Positions 36,863-48,675 of a stretch of 64,000 nt of DNA are shown one piece after another. How positions within the stretch are numbered: position 1 is the stretch's first letter; each line of letters starts with the position of its first letter. Under the pieces are notes generated by a model. The model did no database searches, was not told the DNA's origin, and saw nothing but the letters and a program-made list of their open reading frames with translations. Source of the stretch: Gamsiella multidivaricata (taxonomy: Eukaryota > Mortierellomycota > Mortierellomycetes > Mortierellales > Mortierellaceae); contig NW_026251736.1 of assembly GCF_025024155.1 (NCBI RefSeq), forward strand, positions 310,001 through 374,000, given 5' to 3'. A program made the translations under genes and the position numbers.

Positions 36863-38385
36863 TTACAGCAGCCGGGTAAACTCCATGATGATCTCGTTGA
36901 CGATACCAGTGCGATCGACCTGTCTCAGCTCGTCCTCGGGCCATTGAGCCGTGAGTGAGACCCAGGCTTTGGTGATGGCAACTTTTGCTTCGCTCCTCAG
37001 GAGCTTAGCTGCATACCCGCGACTTAGTTGGTGGCACCTTAGCAAGTCTGCGGGCTTGGAATAGATGGAGATATCAACACGGGCTCGCAGGGCATGCTCT
37101 TGAAAATGGTGCAGTTGGCCGAGTTGCTCGAGGAGATCCATGAAAGGGTTGAAATCCTGAAGAGAATAGGTGGGAGTGAGTTCGCGGAGGTAGATCCAGC
37201 GCATGATGTCGAGGCAGGAGTGCGGAGGCAGATTGTTGGGCCATACCCAGACCTCTCGATCCTCACGTATGGCGTATTGGCTTCGTAGATTCTGCTTTGA
37301 AGATGTAGAGGGCCTTTCTGTCCAGGAACCAACGGTTGAGGCCGAAGAGGCACTTGAAGAGCGAGAGCACGGGTGTGCGACGGTGAAGGCGTCGAGAGGT
37401 TGAGATGCGGTAGGGGGTGGTGGTGACGGTGGAGTGCCCTTGGTCTTTTCATTCTTGGATTCGCTATTGCTTTTGGCGGTGGTTTTTGCATCGTTACTGT
37501 TGGTTACTGTTACTGGGGCTAAGGTTGAGGAAGCGCTTCCTTTGACGATGGTGACGAGGTCAAGGACCTTAGGGATTTCGTCCAGGACAATGGCCTTGTG
37601 GACAAAGACGGGCTTCGCCTCTGGGCTGCAGATGATAGCGACGTCGGCGGTCGAGGGGTCGTCCCAGAAGAGGGAGATGATGGAGGAAGTGGGATTCGAC
37701 TGTAGTTGAGACTCGATCTCGATGGCGATTGCGTAGTGGGTATTGAGGATATCTCGTGTCAGGAAATTCTTGAGGACTAAAAAGATGAAGATAGCATGGC
37801 ATAGTGTTAGTTTTTACGTGAGAGTAGTCCGTAGAAGAGTGTGATTACCGATTACCAAATGAAAGAAAGGGAAGGAGGAAGCAGTGTTGACTTGCGTGCA
37901 GCTTTGTTATGCGATTTGAAGAGGACATCCATTTTCTGGTGCCCCTGTAGACGTCTGTTCAGAGTCTCATAGATCTTGACCTCAAACCAAACCGCCATCC
38001 CATCGGGGTTCTGGACATTGACCGCCGGGCGGACAAAGAACTCTGCACTCCCGCTCTCCTGCTGTCAAGCAAGAAAGTAGAACAAGAAAAGAAAAAAAAA
38101 AAAAGGGTTACCGATTGGAACATTAGAACACAGTGCAAAGACGCGTCTTACGACAACACGTCCTGTTCCTGCTGCAAAAGAACAGCGTCCACTTCTTTGA
38201 CAGCTTACATCGAAATAAATCATGGCTTGGAATGGATGATCGCCAATGTCAAAAATTGGGCTGAAGATGGTTCCCTTGGCTTGTAACTCGATACAATTGA
38301 CCTCCCAAGTCAGCTTTTGCCCGATTTTTGCAAGTCTACCGGAGGGGAGAGCCTTGTAGAGCGCAGGTTCTGTGGGCTGAGCCAT
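36863..38385 (-). CDS. MATH/BTB-like domain protein
   Basis: Possibly a substrate adaptor for CUL3 ubiquitin ligases. Start ATG 38385-38383 gives MAQPTEPALYKALPSG. The N-terminal domain looks MATH-like: LTWEVNCIELQAKGTIFSPI, then after an intron GSAEFFVRPAVNVQNPDGMA and VWFEVKIYETLNRRLQGHQK. The next junction appears to use a GC donor (GCAAGT, 37895-37890) with acceptor tttttag, giving KAALLKNFLTRDILNTHY; this keeps the frame open. A BTB/POZ-like segment follows (TADVAIICSPEAKPVFVHKA), interrupted by a Ser/Pro/Thr-rich loop of about 90 residues before MRWIYLRELTPTYSLQDFNP and BACK-like helices to the end (TAA 36865-36863). The interrupted BTB fold makes the family assignment less certain than the MATH part. 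Confidence 0.65.
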
Positions 38386-38965
38386 TCGTGCGAGGAACAA
38401 GTGGGTGAATTTGGTATTCTGCGCGGAAACTGTTGAGAGTCGCAATGCTGAAAAAGAAAGAAAGAGCAAAACGAAGGATAGACGCCCGTCTGCGAAACGA
38501 GAGTGAGGGAGTGAGAGGATGGGACGAGATGGAAATAGCGTGGGGGAGTGTTGATATGCATCAGCAGGACGATATCATCATTGATGATAGCATGACCACC
38601 ACTTCCACAGCCGCTGCGCCTTGTCGACATGCGCGTCTTTTGTTGACAGCAGCATGCATTCCAAGGAGGAGTGAAAACAGAAGACGGAGAAACAAGAATA
38701 TCGTCTTGGTACAGATGGCGCATAGTTTCGCGCTCAATCAAGGTGCATTCAGTTTCGCGTTGAGCATGTAGAACACGCATTCTGGTCTAGGATGTCCTGC
38801 CATTTGAATCAGGTGATAGAGGTGACTTGAGAATATAACGTAAACAAAGGTCTCCTCCGCTCCCCCCTCCCTCCTTCCCTCTTCCAAAGGAAGCTCCTTC
38901 GACTGTTCGCTTTTTTTCTGGCACCCTTCCATTCGCGACTCGCGTCAACGAAGACAACCACAGTC
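38386..38965. other. Divergent intergenic region, MATH/BTB and mitochondrial L2
   Basis: Shared 5' flank. CT-rich just before the L2 start (about 38855-38890). Frames of about 110-150 codons on both strands here overlap one another and show no family. Confidence 0.45.
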
Positions 38966-40164
38966 ATGCTTTCCGGGATCGCTCGGTCCCTGTTGAGGTC
39001 CGCCTCTTCGGCTGCCACTCCCGCCAGGATGATCTCCCCCTCGGTCGCAGTAGCAAAGACAGTAGCACCCACACAGAGTCGTCTCTTGTCCAGCGCTGCT
39101 TTCAGGAACGCCTTCTTCACCACACCTAACGCCACTGCCCGCGCCTATGCCACCACTGCAACTACGAGCTCTTCTTCCTCTTCTTCCTCCACTTCTCAGT
39201 TCAAGACCTACACTCCCTCATCACCTGGGCGTCGCTGGCTCAAGCGTGTGCCTCGCGATCATCTCTGGAAGGGCAAGCCCATCAGGGCCCTGACACTCGC
39301 CAAACGCTCGACCGCCGGCAGGAACAATACCGGTCGTATCACAGTCCGCCACCGTGGCGGTGGACATAAGCGTCGTCTGCGTACCATCGACTGGTACCGC
39401 CGTGAACCCGGCGCACAATTGGTAGAGCGCCTCGAATATGATCCCGGCAGGACAGCATGGATCGCCCTATTGAGACACCAGGAGACAGGCCGTCTGTCAT
39501 ACGTCCTTGCGCCACACGACCTCCAGCCCGGATCGGTGATCTACTCGTTCTTGGACAAGTCAACATGGAACCAGTCCAAGAACGGGATTACGACGACGCT
39601 GCCGATCGACAAGGGCAACTGTCTGCCCTTGAGCCGTATCCCAACAGGAACGATTATACATGCGATTGGAATGAAGCGTAACGGACCCGCTCAGGTGGCT
39701 CGATCTGCGGGAACGTACGCGCAATTGCTATCGACAGGAGAGAAGGGACATGCAATCATTCGTTTGTCGAGTGGAGAGGTGCGCAAGTTTCCCGTGGATG
39801 TCTGTGCAACGATCGGTGTTACATCCAACCCAGGAAACATGCACGAGAGTCTTGGAAAGGCTGGTCGTAATCGCTGGAAGGGTATTCGCCCCTCTGTTCG
39901 GTAATGTCGTCGTTCTCCTCCATTCGATTGATGTTTTCTTTTTTCTTTTTTTTGTTTTTTTTCTTCTGCTAACTATGTGCACTTTTTCATTGATTCAAAA
40001 ATAGTGGTGTTGCACAAAACGCTTGCGACCATCCTCACGGAGGAGGAAAGGGAAAGACTAAGGGAGGCAAAGATCCAAGGAGTCCTTGGGGCACGCTTGC
40101 CAAGGGAGGCAAGACAAGGAAACACCCCAACACCATGGTCGTCAGAGAGCGTCCAAGACGCTAA
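38966..40164 (+). CDS. RML2: Mitochondrial ribosomal protein uL2m
   Basis: Large-subunit protein next to the peptidyl transferase centre of the mitochondrial ribosome. Start ATG 38966 gives [20 protein letters not shown], an Arg/Ser/Ala-rich presequence typical for matrix import, followed by a poly-Ser linker. The core shows [20 protein letters not shown] near 39330 and [17 protein letters not shown] near 39690, both conserved uL2 elements. Exon 1 ends at 39900; the intron 39901-40004 uses GTAATG...ATAG. Exon 2 (40005-40164) restores the conserved C-terminus [20 protein letters not shown] and [15 protein letters not shown], ending RPRR with TAA 40162-40164. The HPHGGG motif contains the histidine near the catalytic centre in bacterial L2. 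Confidence is high on both exons. Confidence 0.96.
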
Positions 40165-40761
40165 AACCAGAGGACAGTGGCTACATGGCGTTTACTGACA
40201 TTGGGGTAAATTTCATAGAATCATATTCAGGAAGCTTTGTTTTATTAAAGATCGCATCAACCGAAAAAAGGAAGGGTTTAGAAGGTTTTACTGTTTGTGC
40301 TCCGTTCATAGTATTAGAGCTGGCATTGCTGTTTATTACGCAGAGGATCTAGCTCATTGTCCATGGATATGTTTAATCAACGCATGTGTGCATGCTGCAG
40401 GCCCTTTGAAAGAACAATCGAAGTTATATCAAGTTAATGGAAAGACATCAGGTTTGCCTGGCTGTTCACTTATTCTTTGTATGTAACCTTGATCTTGGAG
40501 GTTTGATATTACGCTGCGTACGCGAATGATATTAGAGGCACGCATCGCTTGTACAAAGGACGCGAAGAACCATCTGTTATGCATTTTGCTACGCATGTGG
40601 GGCTTCTTTACAAATACACGAGAGGATACTTATTCTTAACGCTACGGCGGCGCATATAGAGCGGAAGGTGACGCATCGCCGTGTACTATTTCTTTTTTCG
40701 GGATCAGTGACTCTGGACGAGCACTTTATTCTGTAAGCAGCCTGGATGATGGAAGGGGTCA

Positions 40762-40792
<31 letters not shown>

Positions 40793-41202
40793 GTGCCTTA
40801 CATATCTTTGGCGTATCTGAGCGTAATTGGCGAGGTAAAATTTTCACGCGCCAGGATCAGCATGTAAATCCTTTTCAAAGACAAAGAGGAATGAATATCG
40901 TCGTTCACCATGCCGCGTCGAATTTTTACAGTCCTGCTCTTTTTTCATCAGTATCGCCGTCCTCGCGCCTATACTACCTTCTATAGAAGTACCTGAATTG
41001 TGCTTTCTGCGGGATCACTTTGGTGGCGCAAACGGTGCGGAACAGTCCGATGCCGATCATTTTCAGCTGAAAGCGGGGAATGGAGGGGGGATATAAAAGG
41101 ACCGTTGTCCCGTCCTTCGTTCAACTTTTGCACCCCACATACTCCCACGTATTCCCGTCTTCTTTCCTCGTCCTCTTCCTCATCGCTCTCCCTCCATTCA
41201 CC
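40165..41202. other. Intergenic region, about 1 kb
   Basis: No gene is seen. It contains a poly-T run (about 40766-40790) and, at its right end, the promoter of the dioxygenase gene (TATA box at 41092). Confidence 0.5.
41092..41098 (+). promoter_or_regulatory. TATA box of the dioxygenase gene
   Basis: TATAAAA lies about 110 bp upstream of the start codon, directly after a G-rich stretch and before a CT-rich leader. Confidence 0.6.
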
Positions 41203-42805
41203 ATGTTGCGACACACTCTCATCCGCACAACCAAGGCTGTCTGCGCCGCCGCCCTCAATACCTCTCTCAAGACTAACGCCCCACTTTGCACCACAGCCGT
41301 ACGTACCGTTAATTAAAATCGCTGCTGAATTCGGATTGACACTTTCGGCTGATCTTACAAACTTTTATCTTTCTTCACATAGTACGCTTTTAAGAACACG
41401 GCGACTAAGGCATTGTCCTCTAGAGCCATTCACACCACTGTCTCCGCTCGATTCGCCGCCCCCTCACCTCAACAGGACGCTCTTCCGACCGTCCAGATCC
41501 TCCAAGGCTCTTCCGGCGACATCACCATCGCCCCTCCACAAGGATCGGCCTTCCACCGCTCTCACCAACCGACCACAACTCTCAACACTCTCTGGCTCCG
41601 CGATAATTGCCCCTGCCCTGAATGCATCCACCCCTCAACCCGTCAAAAACTCCACGCCTCGTCTCAGATTCCCCTCGATATTAAAGTCGCGTCTCATAGG
41701 GTGTTACCCGAGGGCCTGGAATTGAGCTGGTCCAAGGGTCTGGAAGATGTCGGGGACTGGGAGGATCCCGCGAAGGCCCAACCGGGTCACAAGAGTCTTT
41801 ACCCCTGGGAAATGATCTTAGGGTCCTATGGTGGCTCGGCTTCAGAACATCGAGCGGAGACACGGATGAATCATAAGCCGGTCCTTTGGGATGAGGCGAT
41901 CATGAAGGAAAAGGTGCTCTGGTTGGATTACGAAGAGTATATGAAGACGGAGGAGGGACTGTGGAAGGCGCTGAGGCATCTGCAGGATTATGGGTTGTTC
42001 TTCTTGAAGGGTGTGCCAACAGAGGACCAGGAAGTCGCGACGGCGGCGGAGAGGATCGGACATTTGAGGCATACGTTTTATGGCAAAACCTGGGATGTGA
42101 AGAGCGTGCCGAATGCCAAGAATGTGGCCTATACAAATCTCAACCTTGGCTTGCACATGGATCTCCTGTAAGACACAGAAAGGCAAAATTTTCGCCCTCC
42201 CGGGTTACCGCTTTTGACATTTGAAGAATATACCTTAGCTTCTAACAAACCCGGACTTCCTTTATTGTAGGTACATGGAGGCCCCGCCAGGTCTGCAATT
42301 GCTTCACAGTCTTGAGAACAGCGTTCCGGGAGGAACCAGCATCTTCATGGACTCTTTCAAAGCTGTGGAACTCCTAAAACAGAACCATCCTGAAGACTAC
42401 GAGATCCTGCGCACGATTCCCAACACCTTCCATTACCGCAACGCCGACCACCATCTGCACTACAACCGCACTACCATCGTCGTCGACCCCATGAACGATG
42501 CCCTTACTGTTAATTACGCCCCTCCCTTCCAGGGCCCCCTCGAGTTGCCTGCGGACAAAATAGCTGGGTTCTACAGGGCGCTGAAGCGTTTTGCGGGATA
42601 TATCGAGAAACCCGAACTACAGTATAGACATACGATGCGGCCTGGAGAATGTATGGTCTTTGCGAACAGGAGGGTCTTGCATGCCAGAACGGCCTTTAAT
42701 CCAACCAAAGGGAACAGACACCTGAAAGGGTGCTATGTCGATCTTGATATGTTCAAGGACAAGTACAGGACTATCACCCAGAACAAGCAGGAAGGAAAAT
42801 TTTAA
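41203..42805 (+). CDS. Gamma-butyrobetaine dioxygenase / trimethyllysine dioxygenase family enzyme
   Basis: Fe(II)/2-oxoglutarate-dependent hydroxylase of carnitine biosynthesis; the N-terminus looks like a mitochondrial presequence (MLRHTLIRTTKAVCAAALNT). Exon 1 ends at GCC with donor gtacgt; exon 2 starts after cacatag (YAFKNTATKALSSRAIHTT). The zinc-binding N-terminal domain shows TLWLRDNCPCPECIHPSTRQ (three Cys). The metal-binding HxD reads GLHMDLL near 42155, just before intron 42168-42270; exon 3 continues YMEAPPGLQLLHSLENSV. The distal histidine is in RRVLHARTAF and the 2-oxoglutarate-binding arginine probably lies in HARTAF. The WLRDNC motif is shared by both carnitine-pathway dioxygenases. 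I favour gamma-butyrobetaine dioxygenase from the extended Cys motif, but cannot exclude the trimethyllysine enzyme. Confidence 0.88.
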
Positions 42806-43004
42806 AATCAGACATCCAGAGCGCATTATGCACATAGACAATGAATAGAGCCACCTTAAAATGAAGAGTTCATGAAGTAGATTATTTACTTTTGAAATGC
42901 GAATGAAAGAATGAGATACTAATGTACAATAACAGGTGTCAAATACAGACAAAAAAAAAAGATACCGAGAATGATTCAAAATTGTAAAGAAAATAATGGG
43001 TTTT

Positions 43005-46000
43005 CTAAATGGTGCGAGTACGTGCTCCTTCCGCATGTCTATACGAAGACGAAGATGAAGATGATGATGATGTTCCTGTAGATGAAGTCCCTGCCTTCAG
43101 GTCACTTGCACGGATAATCTTTGTGATCGAGTATCCGCTTCTCATAGAGCTACTTGCATGCTTGTGCCACATCCCGCTTGCAGCAGCCAACATATCAACC
43201 TTGCTCGCATGCGCATTCCGTTGTGCCGTCATCCGCTGAATTTCTGACTGCCTGAGCCTGCTGTTTGTCGAAGTAATGCGCTTAGGGTTACCTGTGCTGG
43301 AACGCGGAGGCATCTTCTCGGCCAACTCTGTTGGATTCGTATAGATCTGCTCGGCTGAGGGAAGGACATACGCCATATGGTGCGACTCCATCGATACTGC
43401 CGGTCCCCCAGGAGCCTTGTAGTCCTTTGCAATGTACTGGAGCCACTTCTCCGCTGGCAATGCCCAGTTATTGTCAGAAGCTGGGTCGTTGACTTCATTC
43501 TCCACAGACTGTGTGAACGAATGTACGGACGACCTGAAAAGATCCTCCTGTTCTTCCGCTTTAGGTAAATCGGATGCCGGATCTTTCATCAACGGTTCTT
43601 GAGCTCCAGTCTCGATCACATCCTTGTCTGGGGTAAAAACAACGGTTCCTTCTGTGGCCTCCACAGTGACTAAAGGCTTCGTTATCTCGACGGTCTTATA
43701 GGGCATTGGTGTGTCCGGAATGATATCGACTGTCGTATTGTGTTCATCAGATGCAGTCGTATCCTGAAAAGCAGCTGGTTCCTCCATCATTGTCATCCCC
43801 CATTTACCCTCGGACGTATTTCTCATACCGGGAAGTCTAGGTCTCATTAGTTGCATCACGGTACGTGGCTTGGGTGCCCCTTCCTCACCATCCTTCTTCC
43901 TGCGAGTGCTGGTACTCCGAAGACCCTTGCTGCCCTCTCCCTCATTATCACCATTTGCTCCAGATGCTGCTCTCTTAGCCTTCAACTTCTCCAACAAAGC
44001 CTTCTCGGCCTCAGTCTTTCTCTGCTTTAGGGTCTTCTTGATCTCCGACATGGTACTCATGCCCTGTGCCTCCAGGAAAAATTCCTGTGCCTGATCTTCA
44101 TCCTGAGACAGCGACTGAGTCAACGACTGGTCGGTTTCGGATTTACGCTCCTGGTTTGCCTGCAACTTGCGAAGTTCTTCCTTGCTTCGCAGCTCCAGTG
44201 GGAATGGAACATCTGATGCATCCACAAATCCTTCCACAATTTCCCCTAAACTGCCTCCTTGTGTTAAATCCAAGACGCCTTCGATGGTCAAGCTTTCGCC
44301 GTGAGGGATAGGAACCTTCTGCGTTGGTGTCAAGCAGTCCATATTGACCTCCTTGCGGAAGACATGATCAATATCGACAGCCGAGAAGAACGCGACGGAC
44401 TATAGTGTAGTCATATGGCAGGGTATAGAGAAGTATGGGTTAAGTATATTGCGACTTAGCAAATAGAAACAAAGCGTCCAATTGAACTGCTTACAAAGCG
44501 ACTGCTTACCTGAGGAAGATCATGAATGCCCAACTTGTACGAAAACAGGGCTCGCGTCCAAAGGTTGCTGATCTGCAATGCAAGCGTGGCCCGAGCAGTG
44601 TCCTCCTCCTTGACAATGTAGCGCACTTCGTCGTGGACACAGAGCATGAACCGTGCCTTGATGTCGTACTTTTTGATCAGGTAGTTCATCGATACCAGCA
44701 ACATATGAAGGTAGTCCACGCCTGAAGACTGCACCACCCAATTGACACGCGAGGTCATGAACTGGTTCTCCGTGTGCTTTGGCTTCAATGCATCGGTAAT
44801 ACCGCAACCCAATGCCGGAGTTCTCGGATCATCTGCGGTCGCTGTCCTCTCCAAGCTGTTGAACATATAGCTCTCCGTGCCTCCATGCCAAAATGGTCGA
44901 TCCGTGACCAGTTCGTAATCGACCGGCTTTTGTTGCTTGGTGCCCTTCGTGGCAGTATACAAATTCCCCGCCCTTTGCTTCGCCTCCGCTGCCTCGATTG
45001 TCGAGTTAAATTGCTGTAGAAGTCGTGCTGCGAATTTGACGCCTGCTCCATAGATTCGCCCATAATTGAACACCTTGGCCTGGTCGCGAGAGATACCCAA
45101 GATCTGCGCAGTCTTCGAGTGCAAATCCGTTCCTGCCGCCTTCGTGCCCTGCAATGTCATCCAGCCTAAGGCAGTCGCGCCGTGCATTCGAAACTGTGCA
45201 TCGCCCATCAAGCTCGAGATCCAGAGCTCTTCAGAATCCACGTCGGCCCCAACAATCTTGTAACCAGCAGGCGCCTGGACCATTGACTTGAGCTCAGACC
45301 CGATACGGTTCTTCTTTGCATTGCTGGCTGTCATCCACGTCTTTTCGACCGCCCGCCTTGTTACCGTTCCCATGGTGATAATCTGGGGGAGGATCATGCC
45401 GTTCAATCGCCCTTCTCCGCGGTCAGGCAAGCCCATCCGATCACTCAATTTATTGGCGTCCTTGTCCCAGACAACGAATTGGTCCATGATGCGCTCTCTT
45501 GCACTGACCCAATATGCACACTGCGCGTTCATGTCTAATGCCTGTTTGGCAAGCGTGCTACTTCCGTCCTTGACTGACCCTCCCTCCGGTACATAAGAGC
45601 TCAGGATGTTGTCCTCAAAATATCCGACATAACCCTTGGCTAATGGGTTCCCAACGTTCATACCATCACCAGCCTTGTGCGGAACTTGATAGTAACGGAA
45701 CCGATTAGAATCGATGCTTGGTTGATATCCCGCCTCGTTCTCCAATGGAAATGTTAGTTCTGTGGCCTTGGTGACAAAATCCTGGTCCTCCTTGGGAACT
45801 TTAAAGGTCCATCCAAACAACTTGGAGTGCACAAGCGGATACCCGCGCCATTGTAACCTCATCAGCAGTGGCGCCGCCCTTTGCCGAATCGTTACCTTGA
45901 TTCTTTGGTCCTTGGGATCCCAGAGTGCACGGTACCATGCAGGCTTGTCCGGTAGCAGCTTGGTTTGGCAGACCCACCTGGGTTCCTGTCCTTTCAGCCA

Positions 46001-47802
46001 GCCTTTGCCGTTGGCCCGTGGCTTTCCTTCCTTCCATCTGCGCTCGGGTAGCGTCCAATCAAGTTGACTTAGCCATGGATCCGATTCGTAAAACTGCGGG
46101 TCCTTCTCAAAGTTCTCCATTGCCTTGTCCGCCAACGCCAGCAGTTTTGACTCAACAGTTTGTGCCATCTCATTATACGTTTTGCTGCAGCGGTCGATAT
46201 ACGCGGTCCAGCCCTCATTCACTGTCAAAAACGACGATCCCATTTGCAATATGCCGGCGAACGAGACAGGGTGTGGGCATGTCTCAAAAAATTTCGGAAG
46301 AATCTTCTGGTAGACGGCATGGGTGGCGGCAACATCCTGCCCACAGTACGTCATGAGTTCCTGAAAGTGCTCCTGAACTAACCCAATATCCCGCGCCTCC
46401 ATCAAGATATTCCTCGGCGCCTTGTCCATTTGAATTCCGCAATGGAATTTGGAGACTTGGAGTAGACTGTTGATGGAGCTGACATCAAAGTACTTTCCAG
46501 TTGTGTCCTTACACGCGTGCAAATATTCAGAGTTCTCATTCTCAACAGCCTTGGAATATTTGAGCCAGCTGGGCCGCTGTTGCGTGCAAAGTCCCGAAAC
46601 TGCAATGTGAAGACTCATGGTATCCAAATAACGAATCCCATTCTGCTCCAAACAGTATTCCTCTAGGACGCGTGCGCGATCGTAACCGACATTGTGGCCG
46701 ACTATGACTTTTTCTTCGCCTTTCCTGTTCCTACTAGGACCAAGCGATATGAGGTGGTGATCGTTATGTTCTCCGTCCTTGGTCACTGGGTTGATGAGCC
46801 AAGGTGAGACCCAGCCGTACCAGGCGTCTGAGGACATAGCGCAAGCCATAATGGGGTACTTGCTCAGCGCCGGAACCGTTTCCACGTCGAATGTTAGCAT
46901 TTGCTCCTTGGGGTACTCGATCTGGGAGATCGATCCATCCCTGCCGTACCGTGTCCATCCTGCTTGCATGACCCATTGTTTTGGTGGTGCGTGAACTGGC
47001 GACTGCGCAAATGTAACGGCCATGTCTTTGTACGTAGCCGAGTCGTGAACTCCGATATTGTAAAAATGGTCCTCGATGTTCTGGCCCCGCAGCGATGGAA
47101 CTTGAAATGTTGTGTCCGGTACAAGGATGGCTTCTTTCCCCCACAAGTCTTGTTTCTCAAGATGACTAATAGAGCATCGGACCATATCTGGCGTTGGTTC
47201 CATAGACGATGCTAGTACTGCTCCAGCGGATGTCTTTTGAGTGCAGACCGAAGACGGCGGGAAAACTTTTTGATGGAGTTCTGGGTGGAGCATCTGTACA
47301 TCGACCATGTTCTTCCTGAGCGCTATTATGTTTCGAATCAAATGCACAGCCGTACATGCATGATATACGTTAGACCGCTATACAGACCCTTAAACAGAGT
47401 ATGAGGGGCGACTTTGTACACAGTGTCCTTACGAGATATGGGTGTATCTCCTAAGGTAGAGAGTAACCTGAAACGTATTTGTGGATAGTTCTTTCCAGGA
47501 TACCGATGTGCTTGAACGAGGGATCCAGTCAAAAGGACTCGACTTGATCGTGATATAGGCCGTGCTGCTGGTGCTACTGATATAAGAGTGGTGGCAAAGA
47601 AGCGGAGGTCGGTGCGTGAACTCGTCGGCATGGTTCCCATTGCTGTGCATGCGTTTAAGTGGCGTTGATATTGATGCGGTCGCGGCGAGTGGCGCCAGGG
47701 ATGCCGTGTCACCAGGCGCTGGACCATGTTGGGATGTACTGCTGCTGGAAGAAGGAGCTGGTTGCCATTGCCTTTGGAAAAGAAACTCCCTTTTTCAGGC
47801 AT
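43005..47802 (-). CDS. MIP1: Mitochondrial DNA polymerase gamma, catalytic subunit
   Basis: Replicates mitochondrial DNA. The main exon (about 47330-44510) holds the family-A polymerase: exonuclease I motif [15 protein letters not shown], exo II region [18 protein letters not shown], exo III region [17 protein letters not shown], polymerase [19 protein letters not shown], polymerase B around [13 protein letters not shown], and polymerase [14 protein letters not shown] last exon starts near 44402 with [20 protein letters not shown]. Beyond the usual end there is a C-terminal extension of about 400 residues (poly-Ser near the stop at 43005); yeast Mip1 also has such an extension, but animals do not. 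The 5' end is less certain: an upstream frame from 47802 carries a plausible presequence (Arg/Ser-rich near 47650-47500) joined through an intron near 47390-47325. The ATG at 47802 or one near 47650 could be the start. Confidence 0.92.
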
Positions 47803-48000
47803 GGAAAAAAAACAACCAAAAACAGTATATCACGTGCCTATCTCTGCTTCAAGGCGGGTCTATTGAGTGCCTCCAGCGACCACCTCTGCTCCCACACTTC
47901 TCCCTCCCTCTGACTCGTTCATTCTTCCCCGCAACCCTTTCTTCATCTTTTATCACCTTCTTTCTCCTGTCTCTGTTCCCTCCCAACAACTCTCGGCCCC
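47803..48000. promoter_or_regulatory. Bidirectional promoter, polymerase gamma / ELF1
   Basis: Under 200 bp separate the divergent starts. The half next to ELF1 is strongly pyrimidine-rich. No TATA box is seen. Confidence 0.45.
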
Positions 48001-48675
48001 ATGGGAAAGAGAAAGAGCAGCCGCAAGCCGCAGGCGAAGGTCAAGAAGGTTCTTGACACTCAGTTCGATTGCGTAGCCTGCTTCCACGAAAAGTCCATCA
48101 ATTGCAAGCTGTAAGGAGATCGGAACCCCAAATCTAGCAACATGCAGCTGTGTATTAGTTGTGGATCCATCCAAGCAATTTGAATCTCGCTATGTCCTCT
48201 GTGAGGCCTTGACAGATCCTGTTTTGTTCCTTTGCTGACCAATGAAAATGGTTGCTAAATGGAATAGTGATTTCGACCAAAAGGTGGGCCACCTCCAGTG
48301 CCGCATGTGCGGTGTCAGCTACACCTGCGCTATCAACTGTACGTATCAAGCCTTGCAACTTTATCTAGTCTTTTCAGAGCAGAAACGGATAGCTCCTTGT
48401 CTCAACAGACGGACCAATGGCTCCGATATTTGACTAATTTCCTGCATTTACTGCCATTATATCGTTGCATAGACCTCAGCCATGCTGTTGATGTGTATCA
48501 CGATTGGATCGATGCCTGCGAGGCCGTGAATACTGCTGGCAAAGCAGCCAAGTCTGCAGCGCAGGATCGCAACCGTGACAGAGACAGGGACAGGGATAGG
48601 GTTCGTGATGATCGGGACGACGACAGACCCAGGCGAAGCAAACCATACGACCGTTATGATGACGATGATGATTAA
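48001..48675 (+). CDS. ELF1: Transcription elongation factor ELF1 (ELOF1 family)
   Basis: Small zinc protein that rides with RNA polymerase II through chromatin. Three exons: 48001-48110 ([20 protein letters not shown], then [16 protein letters not shown]), 48268-48338 ([20 protein letters not shown]) and 48473-48675 ([20 protein letters not shown]). The zinc ligands are in CVAC and [20 protein letters not shown] is the invariant core of the family. The C-terminal tail is rich in Arg-Asp dipeptides and ends in an Asp run, resembling the acidic tails of fungal ELF1 rather than the tail-less animal protein. Both introns restore the frame exactly (CT|T for Leu and T|AC for Tyr). The stop is TAA 48673-48675. 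Confidence 0.95.
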
